Part shown: in pieces, positions 1 to 10,926 of the stretch
Numbering within the stretch: the stretch's first letter is position 1
Layout of the letters: each line of letters starts with the position of its first letter
Notes under the pieces: model-generated
Seen by the model: the letters and a program-made list of their open reading frames with translations, nothing else
Database searches by the model: none
What the model was told of the DNA's origin: nothing
NCBI RefSeq assembly: GCF_963082655.1
Contig: NC_081552.1
Location: 97,205,592-97,269,591 of the forward strand
Source of the DNA: Stomoxys calcitrans
Lineage: Eukaryota; Arthropoda; Insecta; Diptera; Muscidae
Reading direction: 5' to 3'
Length of the DNA stretch: 64,000 nt
Translations under genes and position numbers: made by a program

Positions 1-1
1 G

Positions 2-436
2 ATGTTTCTAATTCCTGGTTTGATCTATGGCTGTGAACTGTTTGCGAACTGCGATTCACTAAGCCAACGGAAATTGAATGTAGTTTTTAACAGCATTATT
101 CGGTATGTCTATGGTGTAAGAAGAAATCAACATATTTCCACCATGGCGAATTCCCTTTATGGCTGTAGTTTTGACAATTTACTCAGAATCAGATCTCTAC
201 AATTCCTGCATAAGATCATTGTGACACAAACACCCAATTTCCTCTACGACAAATTAGTATTCGCCCGATCTAGAAGGGGTAGAAAACTTGTACCTTTTCG
301 AAGAAGGAGTCTAGTATCTAAATGGCAATTTTATACGAGTACCATACGTCTTTGGAATACCATTCCCCACGAAATCCAAAACATCAGCAACGCGTCAGAC
401 TTTAAGAAAAGACTTTTTATTCTTCTTAGTAACTAA
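2..436 (+). pseudogene. C-terminal fragment of a non-LTR retrotransposon reverse transcriptase
   Basis: An open frame runs from the window edge to a stop at 436 (about 144 residues). Its layout is that of the tail after the catalytic RT core in Jockey/CR1-type elements: an early 'P..IYGCELF' stretch, a basic middle, and a final 'LWNTIPHEI' followed by a phenylalanine-rich end. That ending is a common C-terminal signature of these clades. The catalytic YADD region and any endonuclease would lie to the left of the window, so I cannot say whether the element is complete. No host domain is visible. Clade assignment is an inference from the tail motif only. Confidence 0.65.
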
Positions 437-784
437 TTATTCAAAAATTGTTTTTCTCTCCTTTTAAACATTGTTAACTTCTTCCTTAAAGTGAAAACTA
501 TTTTAATTTATTATTTTTCTCAATAATTTGTATTTCCATCATTAATATTCAAAAAATTTTTTACATTTCTTTTATATTTCCTTAAAATTTTTATATTATT
601 TTTATTATTATTTTTTTCAAAGGATATATGACTGTTCTTATAAGCCTGCACTATAATTATAAGATTTTTTATCTTGTTGTGTAGGTATTCATCAAATAAA
701 TAAAATAAATTGGCCAAAAAAAAAAATTGGCCAAAATTGGCCAAAGCCCTAATTAATGTTTTCAAGAACAAATTGTTATAAAAA
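437..784 (+). other. AT-rich 3' region after the RT fragment
   Basis: Very AT-rich sequence without a convincing ORF. It probably holds the 3' untranslated end of the upstream non-LTR element: at about 688-712 there is an A-rich run of TAAA/AATAA units, the kind of tail expected there. Positions 710-760 carry three copies of TTGGCCAAAA. The gypsy-like coding sequence begins just after. Confidence 0.35.
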
Positions 785-1082
785 TCGGGCCTAAACTGCA
801 ATCTCACTGAAAGGAATGCAGAGAAACTCACTGAGATACTCAAGAAGACCTTGAACCCAGACTTAGTCAATGGCATTAATATACCAGAAAGCTATCTGTT
901 CACTTTACAGAACCTCTACATAAATCATTTTTCGATATATAAGATAAGGATCGCTCAGAAAATTGTTACTAATGTCACCAGGAATGCCAGGGAAAACAAG
1001 GTACCAATACTGGAGAAATACTTTTTCCCCAGAATGATCGCCATTGTCAAGAAGTTCTTAGAAAATTGCGATATATACAAGA
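785..1082 (+). pseudogene. Gypsy-type integrase N-terminal (zinc-binding) fragment
   Basis: A plus-strand frame from 785 reads without a stop into the HINE at 1083. Its last third, around 985-1080, has the spacing of the integrase zinc-binding region just before the core: an E-K-Y-F-F-P-R-M run, then a helix ending in N-C-D-I and lysines. The reading continues conceptually in the block that starts at 1726, on the far side of the HINE. The upstream part is too diverged to call. It is non-functional because the frame is cut. Confidence 0.55.
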
Positions 1083-1720
1083 ACAAGTAAAAAGGCGTTA
1101 AGTTCGGCCGGGCCAAACTTTGGATACCCACCACCTCGGGTATATATGTCAACCACCTTTCATCAAAATTGGGTGAAAATTGCATACCTTATGTTCCATA
1201 GCAGTTATACTCACTGTCCCAAAATTCGGCAACATTGGACAATAAATGCGCCTTTTATGGGCCCAAAACATTAAATCGAGAGATCGGTCTATATGGCAGC
1301 TATATCAAAATCTGGACCGATCTGAGGCAAATTAACGTAGGATGTCGAAGGGCCTAACGCAACTCACTGTCCCAAATTTCAGCAAAATCGGATAATAAAT
1401 TTGGCTTTGATTGGCCTTAGACCCAAACTCGGCGGATCGGTTTATATGGGGGCTATATCAAGATATAGTCCGATATAGCCCATCTTCAAACTTAACCTGC
1501 TTATGGACAAAAAAAGAATCTGTGCAAAGTTTCAGCTCAATATCTCAATTTTTGAAGACTGTAGCGTGATTTCAACAGGCAGACGGACGGACATGTCTAG
1601 ATCGTCTTAGATTTTTATGCTGATCAAGAATATATATACTTTATAGGGTCGGAAATGGATATTTCGATGTGTTGCAAACAGAATGACAAAATGAATATAC
1701 CCCCATCCTTCCTTTTATAG
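1083..1720 (-). mobile_element. HINE family B copy inserted in integrase
   Basis: On the plus strand it opens with ACAAGTAAAAAGGCG and the GC palindrome (one base changed, GGGCCAAAC), then TATACCCACCACC-type sequence. It ends with the conserved ATCAAGAATATATA block and an eroded ATACCCCCATCC terminus near 1720. It has only two or three 153-bp monomers. Integrase coding sequence resumes within a few bases of the right end, so the insertion is later than the gypsy element. Confidence 0.75.
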
Positions 1721-1725
1721 AACAC

Positions 1726-2340
1726 ACCTATGCCGACCATGCCATACGAAATTTTACACATGGATATCATGGAAATACAAATCCAGAAGTTTATCTCAGT
1801 ACTTGATAAGTTTTCGAATATCGCGAAACTATTTCCTATTACTGACAGATCTGTGCTCAACATTCACGAAAAACTAGTTAATATATTTCACTATTTCTCA
1901 GCCTAAAAAATGTTGGCGACCGATAACGAAAGTAGCGTTATAAGCTACTTGATGAAAGATTTTCTCCAGAGGCTAGGTATACAGACATATTTAACACCAT
2001 CGCATCGAAGTGAAGTAAATGGTTTGAGAGCCAACACTCGATGCTAATTGGAACCTTTGTCTGCGGGCAGAAAGTACTGAATTAAGCGTAAGAGAATTAG
2101 TCTTTGTGACAGTTGACAGGTATAATAACAGTGCATATTCGGTCACAGGAAAAAAAACCTTCTGACATATTTTTCAATAGAACTGGATCTACTAACCTGG
2201 ACAAATTGATTGAGACACGCTCCATGATTAATAGGGATCTTAGATAATTAGGGATCTTAAAAATTCAAACGGTTAGCGGTAAACGGATTCAAAAAACCCA
2301 TACGAAGAATCTGAAAAAAGGTTACAAAGTGAAAATTTCC
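1726..2340 (+). pseudogene. Gypsy-type integrase catalytic core and C-terminal fragment
   Basis: The frame opening near 1728 gives a 'HMDIM' strand followed by 'VLDKFS', the pattern around the first catalytic aspartate of retroviral-type integrases. After a frame change, near 1915, comes 'TDNE', the region of the second aspartate. This is followed by a 'TPSHRSEVNG' stretch, where the glutamate of the D,D35E triad lies. After about 2030 stops and shifts accumulate, though pieces resembling the integrase tail remain to 2340. It would catalyse strand transfer of the LTR element if intact. It is clearly dead here. Confidence 0.7.
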
Positions 2341-2720
2341 TTGGGTCAGATGTCGAGAAGCCTTAAACTACTCAATGTTTCAACTTTTAGCGAAATCGGA
2401 TAAAAAATAAAGCATTTAAGCACATTATACTTTTTACCGGCAGATCGGTCTATATAGCAGCTTTATCCAAATATGGTCCGATTTGGCCCGTTCAAGAACT
2501 TAACCAGCGTGCATCAAAAAGATGTAACTGTTCCAAATTTCAGCCCAATATCTCAATTTTTGAAGGCTGTAGAGTGATAACAGCTGACGGACGGACAGAC
2601 ACACGGACATCGTTCAAACGTCTTAGAATTCTACGACGATCCGGAAATTGGTATTTTGATGTGCTGCAAACGGAATGACTAAATGAATATACCCCCTATC
2701 CTACGGTGGTGGGTATAAAA
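2341..2720 (-). mobile_element. HINE family B2 fragment (5' half)
   Basis: This copy carries about one monomer ('AGATCGGTCTATATAGCAGC'), the region leading to a GACGGACGGACAG tract, a degraded GATCCGG block, and a clean terminal CTACGGTGGTGGGTATAAAA at 2720. The palindromic 3' end is absent. Its monomer is closest to the array at 34310-35637, so I place it in B2. It separates the integrase and env parts of the gypsy relic. Confidence 0.65.
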
Positions 2721-2816
2721 ACACACACTATACACATGAAGAATTTATATGACACATAAGAAAATATTATGCACTAACCACTAACCTTATTTAACTAACA
2801 AAATAGCAAACTAAGA

Positions 2817-4195
2817 TGTTTCTTGGGGTCGTTTTTACCCTATTGAACTTCCATTTACCCACCGCAAGCGCAGCACAGATCTACCGCTAAGACACCCCTA
2901 TAGTGAGAATCCGAGCTGGAAATGCATGAACTATTAATGGGAATTTCAGAATTATCCACACGATAAACATCAATGAATATTCCCAAGTCGCTGGCGACAT
3001 TACAACGCTACTGAAAAAACATATACGCCGAACCAGAATAAGAAAATTATAGAATTCCACCTGCCGCGAATACATTAAAGAATTTCTGAGATACAAGGTA
3101 TCAAGAGCAGGAAAAGAAGGTCAATCAATTGGATAGGGTACGCCTGGAAGTGGGTTGCAGGTAACCCAGATGCGATAGACTGGGATGCAATACAAAGAAG
3201 CCATCTATCTTGGCTTCTTTGTATTGCATCCCAGTCTATCGCATCTGGGTATATTTGCCAACAGTAAACAGCAATATAATATCAACTAGACTCTTAAACA
3301 CCACAAACGAGGTCGTTAGCAGAACCAACCAACTAATATCAAGAATGAACCAAACAAGCAATGGAAAAGAGGCAGATCGAATAGAAGAAGTTCTTGTTTA
3401 GAAAGATGCAGTAAATATAGTATTACGGGCATATAAATTGGCCAAAAAGCACCAATCTATTGGACAAAATGGAGATAGAAAATATCATCAACGAAATTGA
3501 AACTTGACCATACGTGAATTCTGTGGAAGCAGAAGCAGTTCGGCAACCCGTCAATCTACACAGACGGCTCACTTATGTTGTATATCCTCTCCATCCCTAA
3601 ATTGAAACAGGAGCACTACCATCGCCTCATAACTAGGGCGACAATAATAAAAGCTAGATTGAACTGCACTTTGCTGAATTTCTCATCGGCTAAATGAAAC
3701 ATTTGGCGTTAAAATCCCCTGCTTGAACATGAACGAAGCAATTGTATGCCAACAATTATCACTAGAAGTTACCTGTATACCTCGGCTACTCAATGGAGTC
3801 TACGCTTGCTGCGAGTACATGCCAGTGAAGAATCCTGTCGTGGAAATGTTAACCACAGACACGACCTTTGTGACGAATTTCAAAGGTTTTTTGAAGACTC
3901 CAAGCCACATAGAACTACTGAACTTACCTCGAACAACTAAATAATGAGACCATTACTCTGGACAATGAAACGTTCTCCCGTACAACTATTTCAAAGCTAC
4001 AGCCATTGCCTCCAGCCCTTACCAACCTAACAACCGAGAAACTGCTTGTGGGCATTACGCAGGTTCATAATATCACTTTAAGCTACGTGAACCAGCTGCA
4101 GCACCTCAAGACAGGAATGAGAATTTCAACAGGCATTCACTTTAGTACTCTGGCAGCAATGACTATTTCCATTGGCATCATTCAGTACAGATGAA
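2817..4195 (+). pseudogene. Errantivirus-type envelope gene remnant
   Basis: The region begins with a methionine and a short hydrophobic, signal-like stretch (about 2817-2880). It then reads, across several frameshifts, as an env-like protein. Around 3105-3150 there is a basic cluster followed by a glycine/tryptophan-rich run, in the place of the surface/transmembrane cleavage site. Near 3290-3350 there is an asparagine-rich heptad region. The last 60 codons (4006-4195) contain a histidine-asparagine-leucine motif and end in a hydrophobic, membrane-anchor-like segment. Stops, indels and an inverted duplication at 3164-3250 make it non-functional. The assignment rests on layout and short motifs only. 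Confidence 0.55.
3164..3250. repeat. Perfect 40-bp inverted repeat with 7-nt loop
   Basis: Positions 3164-3203 are exactly complementary, in reverse, to 3211-3250, with the loop TCTATCT at 3204-3210. The arm starts ACCCAGATGCGATAGAC. Forty matched base pairs without a mismatch in otherwise decayed sequence imply a recent event. The right arm re-reads env codons in antisense, so the structure arose inside the env remnant. Confidence 0.95.
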
Positions 4196-4650
4196 CCGCA
4201 AAAGTGAACCTACCCACAATTCAGACCCTCAGCTTTGCAAATCCTTCCAGTCAACGGATCCACACGATCTTCGGGGCGCAGATATTTAAGCTGCGGGGAG
4301 TTAGCAACCCTGACATCTCCTACAATGAAGAGTCATCAGTTCATTGACATCCCAATTCTTAAACGCGTAAGAATTGCAATTTATGAAAGAATGCTATCTA
4401 AGCGTCAGCACTTCAGCATGATGCAATCGTTAGATATAAGTTCATTGATATCCCAATTCGGACACGCGTGAGAATTGCGAAATATGCCAGCTCAGCGTCA
4501 GCAATTGAAGTCAACCGAGGAATAATAGCGGCATGTGTTAGGCTGCCAAAAGCAGTCTAAGTTACGCGTTGGATCAATAATAAACATATGATTATTAGCT
4601 AGTGCTAAAAATAAATATTTTTATGAATAAATATTATAATGTAACTAGCC
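4196..4650 (+). other. Gypsy-like 3' flank, possible LTR remnant
   Basis: No ORF of note. Two near-identical phrases (TCATTGACATCCCAATTC near 4341 and TCATTGATATCCCAATTC near 4442) form a short direct duplication about 100 bp apart. The stretch 4530-4640 becomes AT-rich, with AATAAA-like signals near 4607-4635, as in an LTR polyadenylation region. Without a partner LTR this remains a guess. Confidence 0.25.
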
Positions 4651-5675
4651 GAACCGGGACCACTCTACTACGCCTTCTTTAACTCTCTAATATCTTTTTA
4701 GGGTAGGGACAGTTCGCCCTAAATGCGGGTATCGAATTCGTGCCATTGTAGCCTATGACGCTGGGTACTTGGACCAAATTTTAAATACGATATTCGTTTT
4801 CTGGTGTCCAATACCTTTCATTTGATACCCTTATTGCGCCCATCGGACCACTTTCGGATAAGGATGACGTTTTTGGGGTAAAGGGGCGGGTCCGCCTCCA
4901 CCGGATATCTAAAAGTTATAATGGCTATGTTTCCTCCCAGACAAACGTATACAATCTAAAAAAATTTGAAGAAAATCGGTTCAGACAAGTATCATTTATT
5001 CATAATTTAGCTAAAGGCGTTTTTGGGATTCGAAATCTACTCCCGAATACCTTTCATTTGAGCCCCATATTGAAATGAACGTCCAAATTTTAATACCATA
5101 TTCGTATTCCACTCTCCAAGACCTTTCATTTGATACCTATATTGTCCCGATAGGTCTACTTTCGACTTTGGGTTGGTTTTTTGGCATAAGAGGCCAAAAG
5201 GGCCCTTCCGGTACCGAAAAATTATATAGCCTATGTTTCTTTCCAGACCAACCTACACAACATGCGAAAATTTCGAGAAAATCGGTTCTGCCGTTTTTCA
5301 GTCTATGCGGAACAAACAAACCGAGTCCCATATATCCGTGATTGGCTAATGTGGCCATTTGTGTGGGTTTGGGGTGACCCCAATACTTTGTAATGAATTT
5401 GTATGCCATATTCGTTATATACTCCCGCATACTTTTCATTTGACACCCATATTCTCATTATAGGTCCACTTTTGATTTTAGGTCGTGTTTTTGGGGTAAC
5501 GGTGGAGGGTCCGTCCCCTTGCGTTATCAATAAATTATGAAGACTATTCCTACTTCCTGACCATATTCCTAACATATTCTTAATCTACTCCCGAATACCT
5601 TTCATTTGAGTCCCATATTGTCAGTTTTGGGGCTGGGGCGGCACCCCAATTACTAAGACCCAAATTTTATACCCT

Positions 5676-6626
5676 CCACAATAAGATAAGGGTATACTAA
5701 TTTCGTCATTCTGTTCGTAACTACTCGAAATATTCGTCTGAGACTCATAAAGTATATATATTCTTGATCGTCGTGACATTTTATGTCGATCTAGCAATGT
5801 CCGTTCGTCCATCCGTCAGTCTGTCGAAAGCACGCTAACTTCCGAAGGAGTAAAGCTAGCCGCTTGAAATTTTGCACAAATACTTTTTATTAGTGTAGGT
5901 CGGTTGGTATTGGAAATGGGCCATATCGGTCCATGTTTTGATATAGCTGCCATATAAACCGATCTTGGGTCTTGACTTCTTGAGCCTCTAGAGTGCGCAA
6001 TTCTTATCCGAATGGAATGTAATTTTGCACGACGTGTTTTGTTATGATATCCAACAACTGTGCCAAGTATGGTTCAAATCGGTCCATAACCTGATATAGC
6101 TGCTTTATAAACCGATCTTGGGCCTTGACTTCTTGAGCGTCTAGAGGGCACAATTCTTATACGATTTGAATGAATTTTGGCACGACGTGTTTTGTTATGA
6201 TATACAACAACTATGCCAAGTATGGTTCAAATCGTTTCATAACCTGATATAGCTGTCATATAAACCGATCTGGGATCTTGACTTCTTGAGCCTGTAGAGG
6301 TCGCAATTATTATCCGATTTGCCTGAAATTTTGTACGACGGATTCTCTCATGACCACCAACATACGTGTTTATTATTGTCTGAATCGGTCTTAAGGTCGC
6401 TATTCTCATTCGAATTGGCTGACATTTTACACAGGTCTCCAACATATAATTTAATTGTGGTCCAAACCGGACCATATCTTGATATCGCTCTAATAGCAGA
6501 GCAAATCATTTCTTATATCCTGTTTTGCCTAAGAAGAGATGCCGAGAAAAGAACTCGACAAATGCGATCCATGGTGGAGGGTATATAAGATTCGGCCCGG
6601 CCGAACTTAGCACGCTTTTGCTTGTT
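5676..6626 (+). mobile_element. HINE family A copy (complete ends)
   Basis: The 5' end lies in a T run followed by TATACCCTCCAC and, 19 bp on, a GGGTATAC partner. The conserved GTATATATATTCTTGATC block is at about 5752-5769. Three to four 153-bp monomers follow. The 3' end has ATGGTGGAGGGTATATAAG, the palindrome TTCGGCCCGGCCGAA and a tail reaching CTTGTT at 6626. It sits inside family C. Confidence 0.85.
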
Positions 6627-6820
6627 AATATTGAATTCCTACTCTACTCTTGAATACCTTTCATTTGAGTCCCATATTGCCTTGATCGGTCCACTTTTAT
6701 TTTTGGGTGGTACTTTTGGGGTAATGGGGAAAGTCCGCACCCCTTCTGATATCAAACAAGTAAAAAGGCGTTAAGTTCGGCCGGGCCGAACTTTGGATAC
6801 CCAACACCTCGGGTATATAA

Positions 6821-7024
6821 AGGGTGATTTTTTTGAGGTTAGGATTTTCATGCATTAGTATTTGACAGATCACGTGGGATTTCAAACATGGTGTCAAAAA
6901 AAAAAAGATGCTCAGTATGCTTTGACATTTCATCATGAATAGACTTACTAACGAGCAACGCTTGCAAATCATTGAATTTTATTACCAAAATCAGTGTTCG
7001 GTTCGAAATGTGTTCAAACATCCT
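6821..7024 (+). mobile_element. Truncated mariner/Tc1-type transposon, 5' end
   Basis: HINE-B sequence breaks off at the TATA of its CTCGGGTATATA phrase and resumes near 7025 with TTCATCCAAATTGGG. The foreign piece begins AAGGGTGATTTTTTTGAGG, a terminus I associate with a common dipteran mariner-like element, and contains the start of a transposase ORF. The 3' part of the transposon is missing. A TA target on the left is compatible with the superfamily. Confidence 0.6.
6935..7024 (+). pseudogene. Mariner-like transposase, first 30 codons
   Basis: The ATG at 6935 opens a short frame beginning MNRLTNEQRLQIIEFYY, which reads as the first helix of the N-terminal helix-turn-helix of a mariner-like transposase. 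The frame is cut at about residue 30, where HINE-B sequence resumes. The N-terminal helices would bind the transposon ends. There is no catalytic domain here. Confidence 0.6.
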
Positions 7025-7331
7025 TCATCCAAATTGGGTGAAAATTTCATACCTTATGTTCCATAGCAGTTATATCGAAATATGATCCGATTTGGACCAA
7101 ATACTAATAGATACAAGTCATTGTTCAATCGTATATAACAAATATATTGGTCTTTTTAGCAGCTATATCTAAAAATTAACCAATCTGAACCATATACAAC
7201 ATTTAAATCTTGATCGATCAAGACCAAATTACAGAATTATTTGAAGGGGCTTAACCTAACATTCTGTCCCAAATTTCGGCAACATTGGACAATAAATGCG
7301 CCTTTTATGGGCCCAAAACAATAAATCGAGA

Positions 7332-8710
7332 GATCGGTCTATATGGCAGCTATATCCAAATCTGGACCGATCTGAGGAAATTGACGAAGGATGTCGAATG
7401 GCCTTACACAACTCCCTGTCCCAAATTGCGGCGACATCGGACAATAAACGCGCTTTTTAGGGCCCCAAAACCTAAAACCAGGAGATCGGTCTATATGGCA
7501 GCTAAATCCAAATCTGGATCGATCTGTGCTATAATACAGAAGTATGTCAAGGGGCTTAACTTAACTCACTGTCCCAAATTTCGGCGACATCGGACAATAA
7601 ATGCGCCTTTTATGGGCCTAAGACCCCAAATCGGCGGATCGGTCTATATGGCAGCTATATTTAAATCTGGACCTATCTGAGCCAAATTGACGAAGGATGT
7701 CGAAGGGCCTAACGCAACTCACTGTCTCAAATTTCAACAAAATCGGATAATAAATGTGGATTTTATTGACCTAAGACCCTAAATCGGCGGATCAGTCAAA
7801 ATATAGACCGATCTGAGGCAAATTGACGAAGGATGTCGAAGGGCCTAACACAACTCACTGTCCCAAATTTCAGCAAAATCGGATAATAAATGTGGCTTTT
7901 GTGGGCATAAGATCCTAAATCGGCGGATCGGTCTATGTGGCAGCTATATTTAAATGTGGACCGCTCTGAGCCAAATTGACGAAGGATGTCGAAGGGCCTA
8001 ACACAACTCACTGTCCCAAATTTCAGCAAAATCAGATAATAAATGTGGCTTTTATTGACCTAAGACCCTAAATCGGAGGATCGGTCTATATGGCAGCTAT
8101 ATCCGAATCTGGACCGATCTGTGCCATAATACAGAAGTATGTCAAGGGGCTTAACTTAACTCACTGTCCCAAATTTCGGCAACATCGGACAATAAATGCG
8201 CCTTTTATGGGCCTAAGACCCTAAATCGGAGGATCGGTCTGTATGGCAGCTATATCCAAATCTGGACCGATCTGAGCCAAACTGACGAAAGATCTTGAGG
8301 AGCTTAGGTCAACTTACTGTCCCAAATTTCAGCAAAATCGAATAATAAATGTAGCTTTTATGGGCCTAAGACCCTACATCGGAGGATAGGTCTATATGGC
8401 AGCTATATCCAAATCTGCACCGATCTGAGCCAAATTGACGAAGGCTATCGAAGGGCCTAACACAACTCACTGTCACAAATTTCAGCAAAATCGGATAATA
8501 AATGTGGCTTTTATGGGCATAAGACACTAAATCGGAGGAACGGTCTATATGGCAGCTATATCCAAATCTTTACCGATCTGGGCCAAATTGACGAGGGATG
8601 TCGAAGGGCCTAACACAACTAATTGTCCAAAATTTCAGCAAAATCGGATAATAATTGTGGCTTTTATTGGCCTAAGACCCAAAATCAGCGGATCGGTCCA
8701 TATGGGGGCT
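7332..8710 (-). repeat. HINE-B 153-bp tandem array
   Basis: The phrase GATCGGTCTATATGG recurs at 7332, 7484, 7637, 7790 (damaged), 7926, 8079, 8232, 8385, 8538 and 8691. Spacing is 152-153 bp except for one 136-bp gap caused by a local deletion. Neighbouring monomers differ by scattered substitutions. Confidence 0.9.
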
Positions 8711-9160
8711 ATATCAAGATATAGTCCGATATAGCCCCTCTTCGAACTTAACCTGCTTATAGGCAAAAAAAAAAAGAATCTGTGCAAAGTTTCAGCGCAA
8801 TATCTCAATTTTTGAAGACTGTAGCGTGATTTCAACAGACAGAAGGACGGACATGTCTAGATCGTCTTAGATTTTTACGCTGATCAAGAATATATACTTT
8901 ATAGGGTCGGAAATGGATAATTCGAGATGTTGCAAACGGAATGCCAAAATGAATATACCCCTATCCTTCGGTGGTGGGTATAAAAATTATATGGCCTATG
9001 TTTTATTCCAGACCAACCTACACAATCTGTGAAAATTTCAAGGTAATCGGTTCATCCATTTTTGAGTCTATACGGAACAAACAAACAAACCGACAAACAA
9101 ACATATATACAAACAAACAAACACAAATTGAATTTTATATATAAGAAGAATAGCTTAGCC

Positions 9161-9568
9161 CGGCGCCTCTGCTGCGGCCGATTATGCTATGTTGGAGAAA
9201 AGTACTCTTAATTTGAAAATTTCTGCGTAATTGTAGTTGAAAATGTATTCCAATTTTCCTATGTATATTTCTACACTCAAGTACCTCTTATTTAAACCCC
9301 ACATTGCAATGGTAAGTAAAAGTCTTTCTTGGGGTGTGGTGGACCCCCAGAGACTTGGTCCCAAAAGTCAATTTCGTGCTCTATTCTCAAGGACTTTTTA
9401 TTTAAGTTCCATATTGCCATGGTCGGTAATATGTCCGATTTTAGCGGTTTTTTGGGGTGGGGTGACCCACGAAACACTTAGTTCGTTTTCTACTCTCAAA
9501 TATCTTTCATTTGAGTCCCATGTTGTAGTGATTGGTCTACAAATCCGTTTGCAAGATTTTGATACCAT
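9161..9568 (+). mobile_element. Family C piece, start-side units
   Basis: Begins with AGCTTAGCCCGGCGCC and continues through two or three units with GGTGTGGTGGACCCCC. The whole block is the reverse complement of 52084-52510, with many substitutions. It abuts the ACAAAC end of the preceding family C copy, so two copies are joined end to start. Confidence 0.6.
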
Positions 9569-10714
9569 TTTTATACCCTCCACCATAAGATGGGGGGTAT
9601 ACTAATTTCGTCATTCTGTTTGTAACTACTCGAAATATTCGTCTGAGACCCCATAAAGTATATATATTTTTGATCGTCGCGACATTCTATATCGTTCTTG
9701 CCATGTCCGTCCGTCCGTCTGTCTGTCGAAAGCACGCTAACTTCCGAAGGAGTAAAGCTAGCCGCTTGAAATTTAGTGTAGGTCGGTTGGTATTGCAAAA
9801 GGGGCATATCGGTCCATGTTTTGATATAGCTGCCATATAAACCGATCTTGGGTCTTGACTTCTTGAGCCTCTAGAGTGCGCAATTCTTATCCGATTAAAA
9901 TGAAATTTTCCGCGACGTGTTTTGTTATTATATCCAACAACTGTGCCAAGTATGGTTGAAGTCGGTCTATAACCTGATATAGCTGCCATATAAACCGATC
10001 TTGGGTCTTGACTTCTTAAGCCTCTAGAGTGCGCAGTTCTTATCCGATTGAAATGAAATTTTGCATGACGTGTTTTGTTATGATATCCAACAACTGGGCC
10101 AAGTATGGTTCAAATCGGTCCATAACCTGATATAGTTGTCATATAAACAGTTCTGGGGATTTGACTTCTTGAGCTTCTAGAGGGCGCAATTCCTATCCGA
10201 TTTGGCTCAAATTTTGCACGACGTATTTTATTTTTACTTTCAACAACTGTGTGAAATAAGGTTCAAATCGGTTCATAACCTGATATAGCTGTCATATAAA
10301 CCGATCTGGGATCTTGACTTCTTGACCCCTAGAGGTCGCAATTATTATCCGATATGCCTGAAATTTTGTACGACGGATCCTCTCATGACCGTCAACAAAC
10401 GTGTTTATTATGTTCTGAATCGGTCTATAGCCCGATACAGATCCCACATAAATCGTTCTCTCTATTTTACTTCGTGAGCCCCAATGGGCGCAATTCTTAT
10501 ACGAATTGGCTGAAATTTTACACAGGTCTCCAACATATAATTTAATTGTGGTCTGAACCGGACCATATCTTGATATCGCTCTAATAGCAGAGCAAATCTT
10601 TTCTTATATCCTTTTAAGCCTAAGAGATGCCGGGAAAACAACTCGACAAATGCGATCCATGGTGGAGGGTATATAAGATTCGGCCCTGCCGAACTTAGCA
10701 CGCTTTTACTTGTT
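9569..10714 (+). mobile_element. HINE family A copy (complete ends)
   Basis: Starts in a T run with TATACCCTCCACCATAAG, has the conserved block near 9655-9675, a short GTCCGTCCGTCTGTCTG tract and five monomers. It ends with the palindrome (one base changed, TTCGGCCCTGCCGAA) and CTTGTT at 10714. It is inserted in family C. Confidence 0.85.
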
Positions 10715-10870
10715 TTTTATTTTTAGGTCGCTGTTAATGTGCAAACAAAATTTAGCTTAAATCGCCCTACCCATCTCCTAGATCTGGCGTTTTTGAGAAT
10801 TAGGGTACTTTATATGGAACACACAAACAAAGCAATCGACAAACCAACAAAAATTCATTTATATATATAA

Positions 10871-10919
<49 letters not shown>
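10715..10919 (-). repeat. Family C fragment running into a TA microsatellite
   Basis: 10730-10862 is a family C stretch carrying GATCTGGCGTTTTTGAG and then ACACACAAACAAAGC. From 10863 it becomes a (TA)n tract to about 10919. The same junction, reversed, occurs at 24882-25080, so this is one composite unit present twice. Confidence 0.7.

Positions 10920-10926
<7 letters not shown>

Larger units (their letters stand above)
785..4650 (+). mobile_element. Degenerate gypsy/errantivirus-like LTR retrotransposon (pol-env part), dissected by two HINEs
   Basis: Three collinear plus-strand blocks make up this relic: an integrase zinc-binding region (785-1082), the integrase catalytic core and tail (1726-2340), and an env-like region (2817-4195). 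The order integrase then env is that of env-bearing Ty3/gypsy elements. HINE insertions at 1083-1720 and 2341-2720 separate the blocks. All blocks carry frameshifts and stops. Gag, protease, RT and a 5' LTR are not visible. Downstream DNA to about 4650 may contain a 3' LTR but has no second copy to prove it. Confidence 0.6.
6756..8985 (-). mobile_element. HINE family B, long copy with expanded array
   Basis: The copy opens at ACAAGTAAAAAGGCG, has a 10-bp-arm palindrome (AAGTTCGGCC/GGCCGAACTT), and ends GGTGGTGGGTATAAAA at about 8985. Its length comes from about ten tandem monomers. A mariner 5' end is inserted in its 3' part at 6821-7022. The host sequence on either side is family C. Confidence 0.85.
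4651..9160 (+). mobile_element. Family C interspersed repeat, interrupted by two HINEs
   Basis: Family C sequence occupies 4651-5675, 6627-6755 and 8986-9160. It starts near CTAGCCGAACCGGG and runs through units of about 125-130 bp containing ACCTTTCATTTGAGCCC. It ends with TTTTTGAGTCTATACGGAAC, several ACAAAC repeats and TTTTATATATAAG. The pieces rejoin neatly if the HINEs at 5676-6626 and 6756-8985 are removed, matching uninterrupted copies such as 27560-27630 and 52600-52700. I know no coding capacity for it. Confidence 0.7.

Noticed and set aside
520..876. 118-codon minus-strand frame
   Set aside because: Low-complexity AT-rich translation overlapping the gypsy-like integrase on the other strand.
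2726..4650. LTR pair around the env remnant
   Set aside because: I compared the two flanks and found no long direct repeat, so an LTR can only be suspected on the right.
7285..7680. 131-codon frame as a protein gene
   Set aside because: It runs through HINE-B monomers whose 153-bp length keeps the frame. No conserved domain.
9569..10714. Classification of HINE-A as a terminal-inverted-repeat MITE
   Set aside because: The inverted TATACCC motifs are subterminal. The palindrome and CTTGTT tail are on one side only, and no duplicated target is seen, which suits a Helentron-type element better.
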